Assembly: GCF_041929235.1 (NCBI RefSeq)
Contig: NZ_JBHFNP010000255.1
Location: 1 to 64,000, forward strand
DNA from: Microseira sp041929235
Lineage (GTDB): Bacteria; Cyanobacteriota; Cyanobacteriia; Cyanobacteriales; Aerosakkonemataceae
Direction of reading: 5' to 3'
DNA: 64,000 nucleotides
In this document: positions 46,485 through 55,834 of the stretch, piece by piece
Layout: the number at the start of each line of letters is the position of its first letter
Position numbering within the stretch: the stretch's first letter is position 1
Program-made: the position numbers and the translations under genes
Notes under the pieces: generated by a model
The model's database searches: none
Seen by the model: only the letters and a program-made list of their open reading frames with translations
Told to the model about the DNA's origin: nothing

Positions 46485-47381
46485 ATGGTAACAATGTCAA
46501 AAGATACTCCCAAAAAAATATGGCTTAAAGAAACCTTTAGATTAAAAGGTTCTGTTATTCCAGGAGTTTTGTCACCTTCTCTATTATGTGGTGGATTTGG
46601 CCTTCTGATTTCGTGGCTTTACGCCAATAAATTTCCAGTTTCTCAACCGATTTTAGGTAGTGTAATTCCCAGCATTGTTTTAGGTTTATTGCTAGTTTTT
46701 CGTACTAATACAGCTTATGAGCGATTTTGGGAAGGAAGGAAACTTTGGGGTAGTACAGTTAACACTATCCGCAATCTAGCTTGGCAAATTTGGGTTGCAG
46801 TTGACGAAGTTGAACCGGGAGATCGAGAACGAAAAATTACTGCATTACGTTTATTGCCAGCGTTTGCGATCTCGGAAAAGCTACTTCTGCGTTATGAACC
46901 AGCTAGTGAGGAGTTAAAACCTTGGGTTTCGCCGTCTCAATACAGCGTTTTGCAAAATATTCAAAATATGCCCTTAGAAATTACTTGTTGGTTAGGAGAT
47001 TACTTGCAGCAGGAATACAAGCGAGGTCTTTTAACTAATCACCAATTGGCTACCATCCACACTCTGATGAATAAATTGATGGATAATGTAGGCGGGTGCG
47101 AACGCATTTTGAAAACACCAATCCCCGCAGCTTACGTCATTCATCTAAATCAACTGGTACTCATCTACTGTTTAATTCTGCCTTTTCAGTTTGTCAAAGA
47201 GCTAGGTTGGTGGACAGGTATATTTGTAGCACTTGTCAGTTTTGCTTTGTTTGGGATTGAGGAAATTGGAGTGGAAATCGAAAATCCCTTCGGTTACGAT
47301 CATAATGACTTACCACTAGATAAAATTTGTCAAACAATTCAGAACAATATTGAAGAATTCATTGCTTCTCAAACAAACTAA
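46485..47381 (+). CDS. Bestrophin-like / UPF0187 chloride channel family protein
   Basis: A 298-residue membrane protein of the bestrophin family (pentameric anion channels). Helices at about 34-50 and 56-74 are followed by LLVFRTNTAYERFWEGRKLWG, the family motif, and a second pair at about 220-260 (FQFVKELGWWTGIF, FALFGIEEIGVEIENPFGYDHNDLPLD), the conserved end with the Ca-clasp-like acidic residues. Function in cyanobacteria may be thylakoid or plasma-membrane anion balance (inference). Starts are possible at 46485 or 46494; neither has a strong ribosome site. Confidence 0.92.
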   Translation: MVTMSKDTPKKIWLKETFRLKGSVIPGVLSPSLLCGGFGLLISWLYANKFPVSQPILGSVIPSIVLGLLLVFRTNTAYERFWEGRKLWGSTVNTIRNLAWQIWVAVDEVEPGDRERKITALRLLPAFAISEKLLLRYEPASEELKPWVSPSQYSVLQNIQNMPLEITCWLGDYLQQEYKRGLLTNHQLATIHTLMNKLMDNVGGCERILKTPIPAAYVIHLNQLVLIYCLILPFQFVKELGWWTGIFVALVSFALFGIEEIGVEIENPFGYDHNDLPLDKICQTIQNNIEEFIASQTN

Positions 47382-47382
47382 G

Positions 47383-47535
47383 ATAGCAGAGAAACTCATA
47401 TTTCGGGTTTCTACGAAAACAGGGTTGCCAACGCTGGATATTGAGCTTCTCAAACGCTGCATTTTGAGCGTTGAGACTAATTTAGCTGAAGCGGTGAAGG
47501 TTTTTCAGCAGGGAATCTCGACTATCTGCGAATAA
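47383..47535 (+). other. Short open frame after the bestrophin gene
   Basis: An open frame (KLIFRVSTKTGLPTLDIELL...) of about 48 codons ending at 47535, without a start or ribosome site of its own. It has gene-like composition and could be the remnant of a lost gene. No family recognised. Confidence 0.3.
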
Positions 47536-47540
47536 AATAA

Positions 47541-47570
47541 GTAGGGTGCGTTAACGAAGTGTAACGCACC
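47541..47570. repeat. gtagggtgcgttaacg hairpin repeat
   Basis: gtagggtgcgttaacgaagtg then a ggtgcgtta inverted partner (taacgcacc). Differs by one base from 35678-35707; more distant relatives at 6632 and 48303. Confidence 0.8.
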
Positions 47571-47648
47571 ATTAGTTGTGTATTAAGATTATTTGTTGTT
47601 TTTAGAGTCTCGCCTCGGTGCCGTACTCTCGTCTAACACACCCTACCC

Positions 47649-48272
47649 TTACTCAACTATTTGAACCTCAACAAAGGGAGTGAGAACCTTACCTGTCCAG
47701 AGTCCTGTTTCTAGGTATGTTGGGCTAACGGCGTTTGGGTCAAAACACCCTACTACCCCTACTCCCGGAGAGGGATTGTTATACCTGAAGCCCACTTTAT
47801 AAGTACCAACTTCTGGCAATCTAATGTACCATCGACTACCCCCTTGATCGGGTTCACCTAGCGTCAGCTGCTCATCCTCCCAGAACAGCTTGGCTTCTGG
47901 AAAAAAAGTCAAGCTTTCTCCAGGTAAAACTAATTGACAATTATAATTAGATTGTCGCTCCTCTCGAGAGCGATTAAATAGTAGCTCTCTCGCAACTATT
48001 GTGAGGTTTAATAATGAGCCATCAGTTCCCGTTCTTGCTATCTGTAGTGTAATAACCGATAAGGGATCGATCCGAGTAAAGCGAACAGGTGCTTGAGTTT
48101 TATTAATAATGCGAATACCAATTTCGACCGGGTTTTCAACTTGGGAGTTTTTAGCTGGAATTGTCCAGACTCGTTTTGGAATCAAAAGTTCAAAGCGAAT
48201 TCCATTTATTTCGACAGCATTTGAGTTAGTCGTTTCTTTGGATGTCAGCTTACTGACTCTCTCCGCTTGCAC
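47649..48272 (-). CDS. Hypothetical protein, possibly immunoglobulin-like fold
   Basis: 207 residues, family not recognised. Beta-rich, with EINGIRFELLIPKRVWTIP at the start, VEIGIRIINKTQAPVRFTR (typical of Ig/CARDB-like domains), a conserved WEDEQLTLGEPDQGGSRWY and LPEVGTYKVGFRY. No signal peptide is visible with this start (48272). A further start could lie upstream, but the DNA there runs into a repeat. Similar length and style occur in other cyanobacterial orphan proteins. Confidence 0.6.
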   Translation of the reverse strand: MQAERVSKLTSKETTNSNAVEINGIRFELLIPKRVWTIPAKNSQVENPVEIGIRIINKTQAPVRFTRIDPLSVITLQIARTGTDGSLLNLTIVARELLFNRSREERQSNYNCQLVLPGESLTFFPEAKLFWEDEQLTLGEPDQGGSRWYIRLPEVGTYKVGFRYNNPSPGVGVVGCFDPNAVSPTYLETGLWTGKVLTPFVEVQIVE

Positions 48273-48408
48273 ATCACTAGGTGCAGTCGTTCAAAATCAG
48301 TTTGTAGGGTGCTATCTTACGAGAGTACGGCACCATTAATTGTGTATATTGTCGCTGTATAAGTCCTAATTTTAGGATTATTTGTTGTTTTTATAGTTTA
48401 CTATTAGA

Positions 48409-48826
48409 CTAAAATAAAATTTCGAGAAATTTATCTAAAGATTTGTATGGTGTTTCTTTCCTCCACACTGCCGTTGATCGGGCGTAATATATTGGATGGT
48501 GAAGCGGCATAAACACAACTTTGGGATGAGGCAGTGCTTTTGCTTCCCTGGGCATGACTGCTACCCCTTGCCCTGCTGCAACAAGAGCAATCATTGAAGC
48601 ATGACTATCGGCAAATAGGTGCAGATTTGGCGTAAAGCCAGCTTTGTGGCAAGTGTGGTTGAAGGCCGTCAGTACGGGATGCTTCTTTGACGGTGCTAAA
48701 TGCTCGCTCATGCACGGTTGAAGACCGATAATGGAGCAAGGCTGTTTGCACGAATGCTATACGAAGGGGTGCAAAAATGAGCGATCGCGTTCTGTATGTA
48801 GATGAGTAAGTTTGATATTCTGACAT
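48409..48826 (-). pseudogene. Remnant of a LysR-type regulator (effector domain)
   Basis: Reads PLRIAFVQTALLHY (the start of a LysR effector domain), then breaks frame. It resumes with VLTAFNHTCHKAGFTPNLHL and ALVAAGQGVAVMPREAKAL, the C-terminal half of the domain. The HTH domain and the middle of the effector domain are absent. A 22-bp palindrome lies about 70 bp upstream. Confidence 0.6.
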
Positions 48827-48893
48827 TGCTGGCGCTAAAGCGTCAGGGTAATGTTTCTGAAGAGTTTAACGGGTCTTCGGACATCACTAAATA

Positions 48894-48915
48894 AAATGTA
48901 TCTTAAGATACATTT
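48894..48915. promoter_or_regulatory. 22-bp perfect palindrome, candidate operator
   Basis: Half-site aaatgtatctt and its exact reverse complement (aagatacattt) meet without a spacer. It sits 70 bp before the gene starting at 48985 and 70 bp from the decayed regulator. Palindromes with ATGT...ACAT arms are used by PadR-type and some other repressors. Whether a regulator binds here is unknown. Confidence 0.5.
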
Positions 48916-48984
48916 GGCTTTGGCATAATTAGCTACATTTTATTTTTACACTGTATATTTAATTACAAAATATTAAGGGTGCCA

Positions 48985-49383
48985 ATGGATCCCAAACAAA
49001 TCGGCAAAATCATGGCGTTTTTATGTTCTATTCCTCCGAATAGCAATCTCCGCTTGATGTTGCAATTGGCTTTAGCCGTTTCCGTTCCTGAAGAAAAGTA
49101 TGAAAAATTGTTATTGCCTATGCAGCAAGACAAAGATTTGCGCTCCTTGCTAGAGGAAAATGATTTATTAATGAATTTAATTAACGCTGATGGTTTTCTA
49201 GAAGAATCAGAACAAAATATGTTAATGGAAGCAATGGATAAAGTGGGAGTAGTTGTCCCTATGAACATGCAAATGATTGACGTACTAACGGCAGAGTTGA
49301 CAGCAAATTTAGTTAAGGAAATTGAAGAGATAGAAACCTCTGGAACGATAGAAGGAATAAATCTGTTATGGACTGAAACATAA
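48985..49383 (+). CDS. Hypothetical 132-residue protein
   Basis: Mostly helical, acidic (pI low by eye), no signal peptide. MDPKQIGKIMAFLCSIPPNSNLRLML, then LLMNLINADGFLEESEQNML, which only loosely resembles an EF-hand loop. No family recognised. The frame opens at a GTG at 48979, but ATG at 48985 is preferred. It is preceded by a palindrome that could control it. Confidence 0.6.
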   Translation: MDPKQIGKIMAFLCSIPPNSNLRLMLQLALAVSVPEEKYEKLLLPMQQDKDLRSLLEENDLLMNLINADGFLEESEQNMLMEAMDKVGVVVPMNMQMIDVLTAELTANLVKEIEEIETSGTIEGINLLWTET

Positions 49384-49443
49384 TAGGCAAAATGTTTTGT
49401 TAGCACTGAGAATTTCCAAAATTACCTATTTCAGGAGTCGCGC

Positions 49444-49734
49444 CTATAAAAGCATCGGTATTTTTGAAGACGAGGGATGCGATGAATCAATCTGTTCTCC
49501 CAGACGCAATCGGTAGGCAACATCGATTGTTTCAAACACAACTTGACCGATTGTAGCTGCCTTGACCATATCAGTCATGCGATCGCGACGCAACAAGGCA
49601 AAGTGTTGCTCGGAGCGAGTTATAGTTACAGGACGCTCCCATGCTAAATCTAAAACTCGTCCCGGTTGCCGATTTAATTCAGTCGCGGTAATTAATTCAT
49701 CACCATAAACACTAGCTGACGCTCCAATAAGCAT
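49444..49734 (-). CDS. Phd/YefM-like antitoxin
   Basis: 96 residues. ITATELNRQPGRVLDLAWERPVTITRSEQHFALLRRDRM is the Phd/YefM fold: a short beta-alpha unit that binds DNA, followed by helices. No toxin gene follows or precedes; the nearest gene is cruG, 100 bp away in the other direction of the map. It may work as an orphan antitoxin or with a toxin elsewhere. The start is taken as ATG at 49734. Confidence 0.7.
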   Translation of the reverse strand: MLIGASASVYGDELITATELNRQPGRVLDLAWERPVTITRSEQHFALLRRDRMTDMVKAATIGQVVFETIDVAYRLRLGEQIDSSHPSSSKIPMLL

Positions 49735-49854
49735 AGTCCAACTCTGATAAGGCAAATCAGTCTATATACGTATTATTATACGTAGCGCCACAGAATCTGG
49801 TTTTCTTAGAGAAACCCGGATTCTCAAGCATAAACATTTTTACTGAGCAAATAA

Positions 49855-51051
49855 TTAATAAGTACGCCCCCGCCACTGGGTAGGCTTTTGCAGAGAAGAT
49901 AGTAAGATTCGCACAAAAGCTAAGGGATCTGCTAGGGGAGAAAGATAAAAGGTAAAAGGTAAACTTAAAAAATGAGGAGACTTCTGGTTTTTTCCTTGAT
50001 AAGATGGCGCGATCGCAAACAGCAACCCCACCCTAATCGCCAGCAAAAATAAGTTTAGCGCCAATAAGAGAAGCAGGGGAGCAGAGGTGATGGGGAGCAG
50101 AGGAGAAAGTAATAAAATCGGTAAGGGCAATCCTTGCACAGATAATAGCAGCCATAAATCGCTCCAAACTTGAGCGGGAGAAGCGGCGTCTTTCAGATCT
50201 AAACTGCGCCCCCACTCTTTCCAAGTTTCCGCTGCACCTTCGTACATCCTGACTTTTAATACCTTCGCCCCATCCAAAAACCCGACTTTATAACCAGCGG
50301 CGGCAATATTCCTCGCCAAGGTTACATCGTCGCAAAACGAACTTCGGGCGCTGGTGTATCCACCTACGGCTGCCAACACCGACCGACGACACAAAAAGCA
50401 CTGACCGTTTGCCATCACTCGTTCTGGCGTGTCTGAATTTACCCCAGCCGAGTCGAACCGATACAGCAACGTCATCAAGAGTGCCGGTTGTAACCACCAC
50501 TCACCTCGGTATTTGAGGATAAATTGGGGCGACAGGGAAACCAGATCGTAACCTTCGTCTTGGGCTGTTTTTACCAAAGCGGCGACTAACCCAGGACGAG
50601 GTTGGGTATCGGCATCGATGCCCAAGATCCATTCGCTGTGGTCGCTACTATGCAAAAAACCCGTATGCAATGCCCAAGGGCGTCCCACCCATCCGGGCGG
50701 TAAAGGGTCATCTGTAATCGGGCGAAAGCGCGGATCTTTTTCTGCGGCGGCTTTCACCAAATCGAGAGTACCATCAGACGACCGACTGTCTACAACAATA
50801 ATTTCCCGCACTTCGTAGCTTTGGCGACTTAACCCTGCCAAACAGGGACGGATGCGCTTAGCCTCGTTTAAAGTCGGAACGATCGCGCTGACGGTACCTA
50901 ACAGATCCGGCGTGGCGGTACAAGGTTCAATTCCAGGACGACGCGACGGCCCTTTTAGCAGTCGCGACAGTAAAATAGCCGTGGCTGGGGCTTGTATTAA
51001 TAACAACCCCAACACGAGCGCACCCTGTACTGTCAACGAATCTAAATTCAC
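49855..51051 (-). CDS. cruG: Carotenoid 2'-O-glycosyltransferase CruG (GT2)
   Basis: Adds sugar to the 2'-hydroxyl of carotenoids in the myxoxanthophyll pathway. GT2 fold over 398 residues: membrane helix at the N-terminus, VSAIVPTLNEAKRI, DSRSSDGT, GIDADTQPRPG (DxD), and SSFCDDVTLARNIAAAG with the acidic ED-like motif; two or more C-terminal helices (LLLLALNLFLLAIRV). It starts at GTG, overlapping the stop of cruF (GTGA), so the pair is co-translated. Name based on the position next to cruF as well as family. Confidence 0.85.
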   Translation of the reverse strand: MNLDSLTVQGALVLGLLLIQAPATAILLSRLLKGPSRRPGIEPCTATPDLLGTVSAIVPTLNEAKRIRPCLAGLSRQSYEVREIIVVDSRSSDGTLDLVKAAAEKDPRFRPITDDPLPPGWVGRPWALHTGFLHSSDHSEWILGIDADTQPRPGLVAALVKTAQDEGYDLVSLSPQFILKYRGEWWLQPALLMTLLYRFDSAGVNSDTPERVMANGQCFLCRRSVLAAVGGYTSARSSFCDDVTLARNIAAAGYKVGFLDGAKVLKVRMYEGAAETWKEWGRSLDLKDAASPAQVWSDLWLLLSVQGLPLPILLLSPLLPITSAPLLLLLALNLFLLAIRVGLLFAIAPSYQGKNQKSPHFLSLPFTFYLSPLADPLAFVRILLSSLQKPTQWRGRTY

Positions 51052-51989
51052 TTAACTCCAAGTTTTACAGCTGTTATGGCGATTTCGGTGTTGATGGTAG
51101 CAGATTTTGGTGCTGCTACTGGGGCTTTAGCAGATTGAGCCAGGAAATACAGCCCGATCGCCGGGACAACGCCAGTCAACCAGCCCAACACAACGGGTAT
51201 TGCAAACCCAGAAGCTAAGCTTAACATGGCTGCGTAAGCGTAGTTACTCAAATAAATAACTAACGGCAAACCGAGTTGATTTCGCGTTAAAGGTTGAGGG
51301 GTTTCTTGCTGCACCAAGACGGGCTTTCGAGTCCAGATCGTCGCTGCTACCGTCATAAATAAAGCGCTAGTGCCAAACCAACCGGCATAATTTTGGTACG
51401 GCGTGCCAAAGAAAGCGCCTGCTTTATCCCAGTACCAGAAAGGAACCGATGTTTGACTCATGGCTGGTTCTAGGGCAAAATCCCAAGAAGTGAAGAGGAT
51501 AGCACCGATTGCGATCGCGCCTACCCAACGCACCCAAGACGGCTTTTGATCCAGCTTTAGCGCCACCCGGGCGATTAAATACGACGCCAACCCCATATAA
51601 AACCAGGAAATGGGGATGGTAAACGGCACCAGCCCCGCAATTTTATACCCCAAACCATTCAGATAATGATAGTCACCAAAGGGGAAGCCCGTACCCGTGC
51701 CCAGCAATTCGCTGCTTAAAGATATGCATACCGCTGGCAGCATAAACGTTAACCAGTGCCAAGCGCCCAGGGTGCGGTAGGCAAAAATGGCTACAGCGAT
51801 CGCCCCTAAGATGATATTTACCACCCCGCCCCCAGCCATACTCCACTCGAATAGGTTCTGCCCAAACGCTGGTAAATTCAATATCACTTCCGGATGGGGT
51901 AAAACCAATAACAGCCCCGCCCATCCAAAAACCATTGTGACAATGTGTCCTATCAGACAGAAGCGCTCAGCCCTAATCAGTTGCTTCAT
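51048..51989 (-). CDS. cruF: Carotenoid 1',2'-hydratase CruF
   Basis: Adds water to the 1',2' double bond of gamma-carotene-type carotenoids, first step toward myxoxanthophyll. 313 residues with about seven membrane helices. Family signatures include SSELLGTGTGFPFGDYHYL, PISWFYMGLASYL and WDFALEPAMS with conserved acidic residues in helices. It overlaps cruG by 4 bases. Myxoxanthophyll is a cyanobacterial glycoside carotenoid that stabilises membranes and protects against light stress. Confidence 0.92.
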   Translation of the reverse strand: MKQLIRAERFCLIGHIVTMVFGWAGLLLVLPHPEVILNLPAFGQNLFEWSMAGGGVVNIILGAIAVAIFAYRTLGAWHWLTFMLPAVCISLSSELLGTGTGFPFGDYHYLNGLGYKIAGLVPFTIPISWFYMGLASYLIARVALKLDQKPSWVRWVGAIAIGAILFTSWDFALEPAMSQTSVPFWYWDKAGAFFGTPYQNYAGWFGTSALFMTVAATIWTRKPVLVQQETPQPLTRNQLGLPLVIYLSNYAYAAMLSLASGFAIPVVLGWLTGVVPAIGLYFLAQSAKAPVAAPKSATINTEIAITAVKLGVK

Positions 51990-52171
51990 ACGATCTCCAA
52001 TACATAGATCGCGCTTGGAACGCGCTTCTTAATAGTTTACAAACGTTTAACAAAAATTTATATGATTTGGGCAGTTGAAGAGGACAAGCGATCGCGGTGA
52101 CAAGGGAGAGGTTGATTGAAGAGTTACCCGCGTCTTTGCGTCCCCATATCCTCTTGTCCTCTTCATTCCCC

Positions 52172-52198
52172 GTGTCCGGTGTGTCCGGTGTGTCCGGT
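52172..52198. repeat. 9-bp tandem repeat gtgtccggt x3
   Basis: Three perfect gtgtccggt units in the gap between cruF and the membrane protein gene. Non-coding. Confidence 0.85.
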
Positions 52199-52306
52199 GT
52201 GTCTTGTTCTCCCGCATCAGAGCGTCGTCTTGGTTAATTGGGAGGAGAGGAAGAGGCAAAAGCCACAGGTAGGGGTAAGTTAAAAGAAAAACCAGAAAAC
52301 CCAGAT

Positions 52307-52768
52307 ATGCTGAGCCTCAAAAAACTACCTAAACTATCTTTAATGTTACTGTTGGTGACTTATACTGCCTTAGGGTGGATCTTGTCCGCTTCTAAGTCTC
52401 CTTGGTACACCTTGCTGCTGGCGGCGGCATTGGTATTGCTGCTGGCGGAAACCTTAGCAGCGCCTTTTTCCAATATCCGAAAGATTATTCTCCGTACCCT
52501 CAGTTCGGATATCAATGCTTTCGTCATCGTACTGGTTGTGTCTTTTCTGGCCGCCGCGATTGTGATATGGATTGATATTGTCATCCGCTTCTTGGTTTTA
52601 GTCTCAGCCGGACTGCTAGCCAGACTAGACCTTTATAGAGCCGGACTTGGTCAGTGGCAAGCTTTTTGGATTTTAACCGTGATTTGTCTGATTGGCTTTG
52701 CCTTGGGTTGGACGGGACAGAATTACCTTTATCCAGACCCAATAGTACCATTGCACGCCACCCCATAG
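52307..52768 (+). CDS. Small hypothetical membrane protein, 4 helices
   Basis: 153 residues from the ATG at 52307 (MLSLKKLPKLSLML). Helices at about 11-28, 33-53, 72-105 and 125-145. No family recognised. The frame is open from 52238, but the extra 23 residues are charged and repeat-derived. It is convergent with the DUF4870 gene. Confidence 0.6.
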   Translation: MLSLKKLPKLSLMLLLVTYTALGWILSASKSPWYTLLLAAALVLLLAETLAAPFSNIRKIILRTLSSDINAFVIVLVVSFLAAAIVIWIDIVIRFLVLVSAGLLARLDLYRAGLGQWQAFWILTVICLIGFALGWTGQNYLYPDPIVPLHATP

Positions 52769-53273
52769 ACAATCGATAAATCGTCACAACCTCGGTATTG
52801 TAAAACTTCACTCAACTTATGACTGACAATGGTCAAGTATGGTATTTTATTACTTGAGATCCCAAAAGCCACCTCAACAAAGATTAAGAAAAGATCTTAA
52901 TCTGACTCAAAAGTAATCCCAATTCACTCAAAGGCGTGATGAGGGATAGGGGATGTCTTATCGTACATCCAAGGCAGATAACGCTTGTGTTCCCCTCATA
53001 CTAGGGTTCTTCACCAGCGTTGCTCAAACCCAGAGTAGGAGGATAATCGCCAAGTCTATGATTGTCTATCCAAAATGGAACTATTGAACGGCACAAAAGT
53101 TAGACGACATTAATAAGTAGCGTTTAACTGTCCCTTTGCCCTACAGCCTTCAAGCCGTGGGGCGATTTTGTTGAAAAGACTACAAGAAACCCGGTTTTTT
53201 CGAAAAACCGGGTTTCTTGATTAGCTAACTAATAGCCCCAGCGCCCAAAGGCCCTATTGCTACGACAAAATCC
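52769..53273. other. Gap between two convergent genes
   Basis: No gene. Only the hairpin at 53183-53219 stands out. The rest is unremarkable. Confidence 0.5.
53183..53219. terminator. gaaacccggtttttt palindrome as terminator
   Basis: Near-perfect 18-bp inverted repeat (caagaaacccggtttttt / aaaaaccgggtttcttg). On the minus strand it follows the DUF4870 stop by about 55 bp. It lacks a clean T-run outside the stem, so termination is probable rather than certain. Confidence 0.55.
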
Positions 53274-53609
53274 TTAGATTAAGCGGAAGATAAAGGGGTA
53301 GCGGTAGGCATCTTCGCTCTTGTTCAAACAGTGGAGAATCGCCAAAATTGGCAGGACTATGTTGACAACTTGCAAGATAGCCAGCAGCACGAAACCAATT
53401 AACACCCAAGTCAGAATGCCAAAGATAATGCCGTACAGCCAAACGTTAAAGTGGAAGTTGAGCGCTTCTTTAGCATTTTCCTTCACAACTGGGTCATCGG
53501 ATACGAGCAAAACCGCAATTGGGATGCCGATAGACACGCCCAACAGGCTAAAAAAGATCGATCCGTGACACAATGCCGATAAAAGCTTCCGTTTGTCCGC
53601 GTCGTACAT
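53274..53609 (-). CDS. DUF4870 family membrane protein
   Basis: 111 residues with three to four helices (SALCHGSIFFSLLGVSIGIPIAVLL, NVWLYGIIFGILTWVLIGFVLL, IVLPILAILHCL), DUF4870 pattern with KENAKEALNFHFNVWLY conserved. The family includes Tic20-like small proteins of unknown function. A single gene with a terminator-like palindrome downstream. Confidence 0.9.
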   Translation of the reverse strand: MYDADKRKLLSALCHGSIFFSLLGVSIGIPIAVLLVSDDPVVKENAKEALNFHFNVWLYGIIFGILTWVLIGFVLLAILQVVNIVLPILAILHCLNKSEDAYRYPFIFRLI

Positions 53610-53785
53610 ATAACCTCTTCCCTAATGCAGTCTGGTTTATTCTTTCGATACGAAGCTACCACATTCGCTCAACAGCTTGGTGGAGGAGATTTCCGTACCC
53701 TCAAGGGGGGTAGGGGGGATCGTCGTTATCCTAGTATTGTTGTTATGCCACTCCCGTTGCTAAATTTTTCCCACTCAATTTTTGC

Positions 53786-55414
53786 ATGACTACGGAACTT
53801 CAGACCGAAATCCAAACTGCCGTTGAACGTCGTCGCAACTTTGCGATTATCTCCCACCCCGACGCGGGTAAGACGACGCTGACCGAAAAACTGCTACTCT
53901 ACGGGGGTGCGATTCACGAAGCTGGCGCAGTTAAGGCACGGCGCGCCCAGCGTAAGGCAACTTCTGACTGGATGGAAATGGAACAACAGCGGGGAATTTC
54001 GATTACCTCGACGGTGTTGCAGTTTGAGTATGACCTTTGTCAGATTAACTTGCTAGATACCCCCGGACACCAAGATTTTAGCGAAGATACCTATCGGACT
54101 TTAGCCGCTGCCGATAATGCGGTAATGTTGATCGATGCTGCTAAAGGGTTGGAACCCCAGACTCGCAAACTGTTTGAAGTCTGCCGAATGCGGAGGCTGC
54201 CCATTTTTACCTTTGTGAATAAAATGGATCGTCCGGGGCGGGAACCCTTGGAGTTGCTGGACGAAATTGAGAAAGAATTGGGTTTGCAGACTTATGCAGT
54301 AAACTGGCCTATTGGCATGGGCGATCGCTTCAAAGGCGTCTTTGACCGACAGCAACGCCAAATTCACCTATTTGAACGTACCGCCCACGGTAGCCGGGAA
54401 GCAAAAGATACAACGGTAGCGCTGGGAGATCCCAATATCGAAGGGCTGCTAGAGCAAGACTTATACTACCAACTCAAAGAAGATTTAGAAGTTTTGGAAG
54501 GATTGGGACCAGAACTCGATATCGAAAGAGTACACCAAGGCGAATTGACCCCCGTATTTTTCGGTAGCGCCATGACTAACTTTGGCGTCCAGCTATTTTT
54601 AAACGCTTTTCTCCAACTCGCCGCCAAACCCGGATCTCGCAATTCATCAGCAGGGGAAATTCCGCCCACAAATCCAGATTTTTCGGGATTTGTGTTTAAA
54701 TTGCAAGCGAATATGGACCCGAAACATCGGGATAGAGTGGCATTCGTCCGCGTCTGTACCGGCAAGTTTGAAAAAGATATGGTGGTCAACCACGCCCGCA
54801 CTGGTAAAACGGTGCGTTTGTCAAGACCCCAAAAATTATTTGCCCAAGACCGGGAATCGATCGAAGAAGCCTATGCTGGAGATGTGATTGGTTTAAATAA
54901 TCCAGGGGTGTTCGCGATTGGGGATACAATTTACACGGGTCAGAAATTAGAGTACGAAGGGATTCCCTGTTTTTCTCCAGAACTATTTGCTTTCCTGAGA
55001 AATCCCAATCCTTCTAAGTTTAAGCAATTCCGCAAAGGCGTTTCGGAATTGCAAGAAGAAGGGGCAGTGCAAATCATGTATTCAGCCGATGAAGCTAAAC
55101 GCGACCCAATTTTAGCAGCCGTCGGACAGTTGCAATTTGATGTAGTCCAATTCCGCCTGCAAAACGAATACGGCGTAGAAACCTTACTCGATTTATTACC
55201 TTACAGCGTAGCCAGATGGGTGACTGGCGGTTGGGAAGCGTTAAATAAAGTCGGGCGCTTGTTTAATACCGTGACGGTAAAAGATGGTTGGGGACGCCCG
55301 GTTTTACTGTTCAAGAATGAATGGAATTTGCATCAAATTCAAGGCGATCATCCAGATTTAAAATTGAGTTCAGTCGCACCTGTAGTTTCGGGTCAGCAAC
55401 CGCAATCTTTATAG
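53786..55414 (+). CDS. prfC: Peptide chain release factor 3
   Basis: GTPase that recycles RF1/RF2 from the ribosome. The 542 residues match RF3. G1 SHPDAGKTTLTEKLL (residues 19-33), G2 RGISITS, G3 DTPGHQDF, G4 FVNKMDRP, and G5-like GSAMTNFG; domain II with GDVIGLNNPG and domain III to YSVARWV follow. The start ATG at 53786 has no ribosome site of note. All signature residues are intact. It stands alone. Confidence 0.97.
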   Translation: MTTELQTEIQTAVERRRNFAIISHPDAGKTTLTEKLLLYGGAIHEAGAVKARRAQRKATSDWMEMEQQRGISITSTVLQFEYDLCQINLLDTPGHQDFSEDTYRTLAAADNAVMLIDAAKGLEPQTRKLFEVCRMRRLPIFTFVNKMDRPGREPLELLDEIEKELGLQTYAVNWPIGMGDRFKGVFDRQQRQIHLFERTAHGSREAKDTTVALGDPNIEGLLEQDLYYQLKEDLEVLEGLGPELDIERVHQGELTPVFFGSAMTNFGVQLFLNAFLQLAAKPGSRNSSAGEIPPTNPDFSGFVFKLQANMDPKHRDRVAFVRVCTGKFEKDMVVNHARTGKTVRLSRPQKLFAQDRESIEEAYAGDVIGLNNPGVFAIGDTIYTGQKLEYEGIPCFSPELFAFLRNPNPSKFKQFRKGVSELQEEGAVQIMYSADEAKRDPILAAVGQLQFDVVQFRLQNEYGVETLLDLLPYSVARWVTGGWEALNKVGRLFNTVTVKDGWGRPVLLFKNEWNLHQIQGDHPDLKLSSVAPVVSGQQPQSL

Positions 55415-55834
55415 GTTGAATTTTGTTGTATTATTATGCGCGCGCGCGATTCTCGTACCGAGACACTTCGCGAACGCAACTTAAGCCGATCGAAACTTAC
55501 CTAAAGAAACCGGGTTTCTCTGAAAAATCGTCGCTTTGGAACTAGAGATCTACGTATAAACCCGGTTTCTCCGATCGTCCTTCTCCCACCAACCGGGTTT
55601 CCAGCGCTAGCGGCAGCATTAATGCTGCCCCTGCACAAACGAAGCCTTTTGGCTCTACTTCATCGCGTTGCAATCCGCTTATATAGCATAAATTGGATTT
55701 AAATTCAATTATTTATCTTAAAAATTAACTATGTAAATTTACTTAAACTTTTTCCGGAAACTGAGTAGGTGGTTTTGGGGCAGCAATATCTCGATTAAAT
55801 TGCATCCACCATCGAGAGTAGGAAGGCAAAGTTT
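55415..55834. other. Gap with accgggtttct repeat units
   Basis: About 420 bp with no gene. A gcgcgcgcgcgatt alternating purine-pyrimidine tract lies at 55439, which could take Z-form. Two accgggtttct repeat units are near 55505-55600. AT-rich upstream of the PEP-CTERM gene. Confidence 0.55.

Noticed and set aside
47350..47535. 61-codon ORF overlapping the end of the bestrophin gene
   Set aside because: No start or ribosome site; kept only as a low-confidence remnant.
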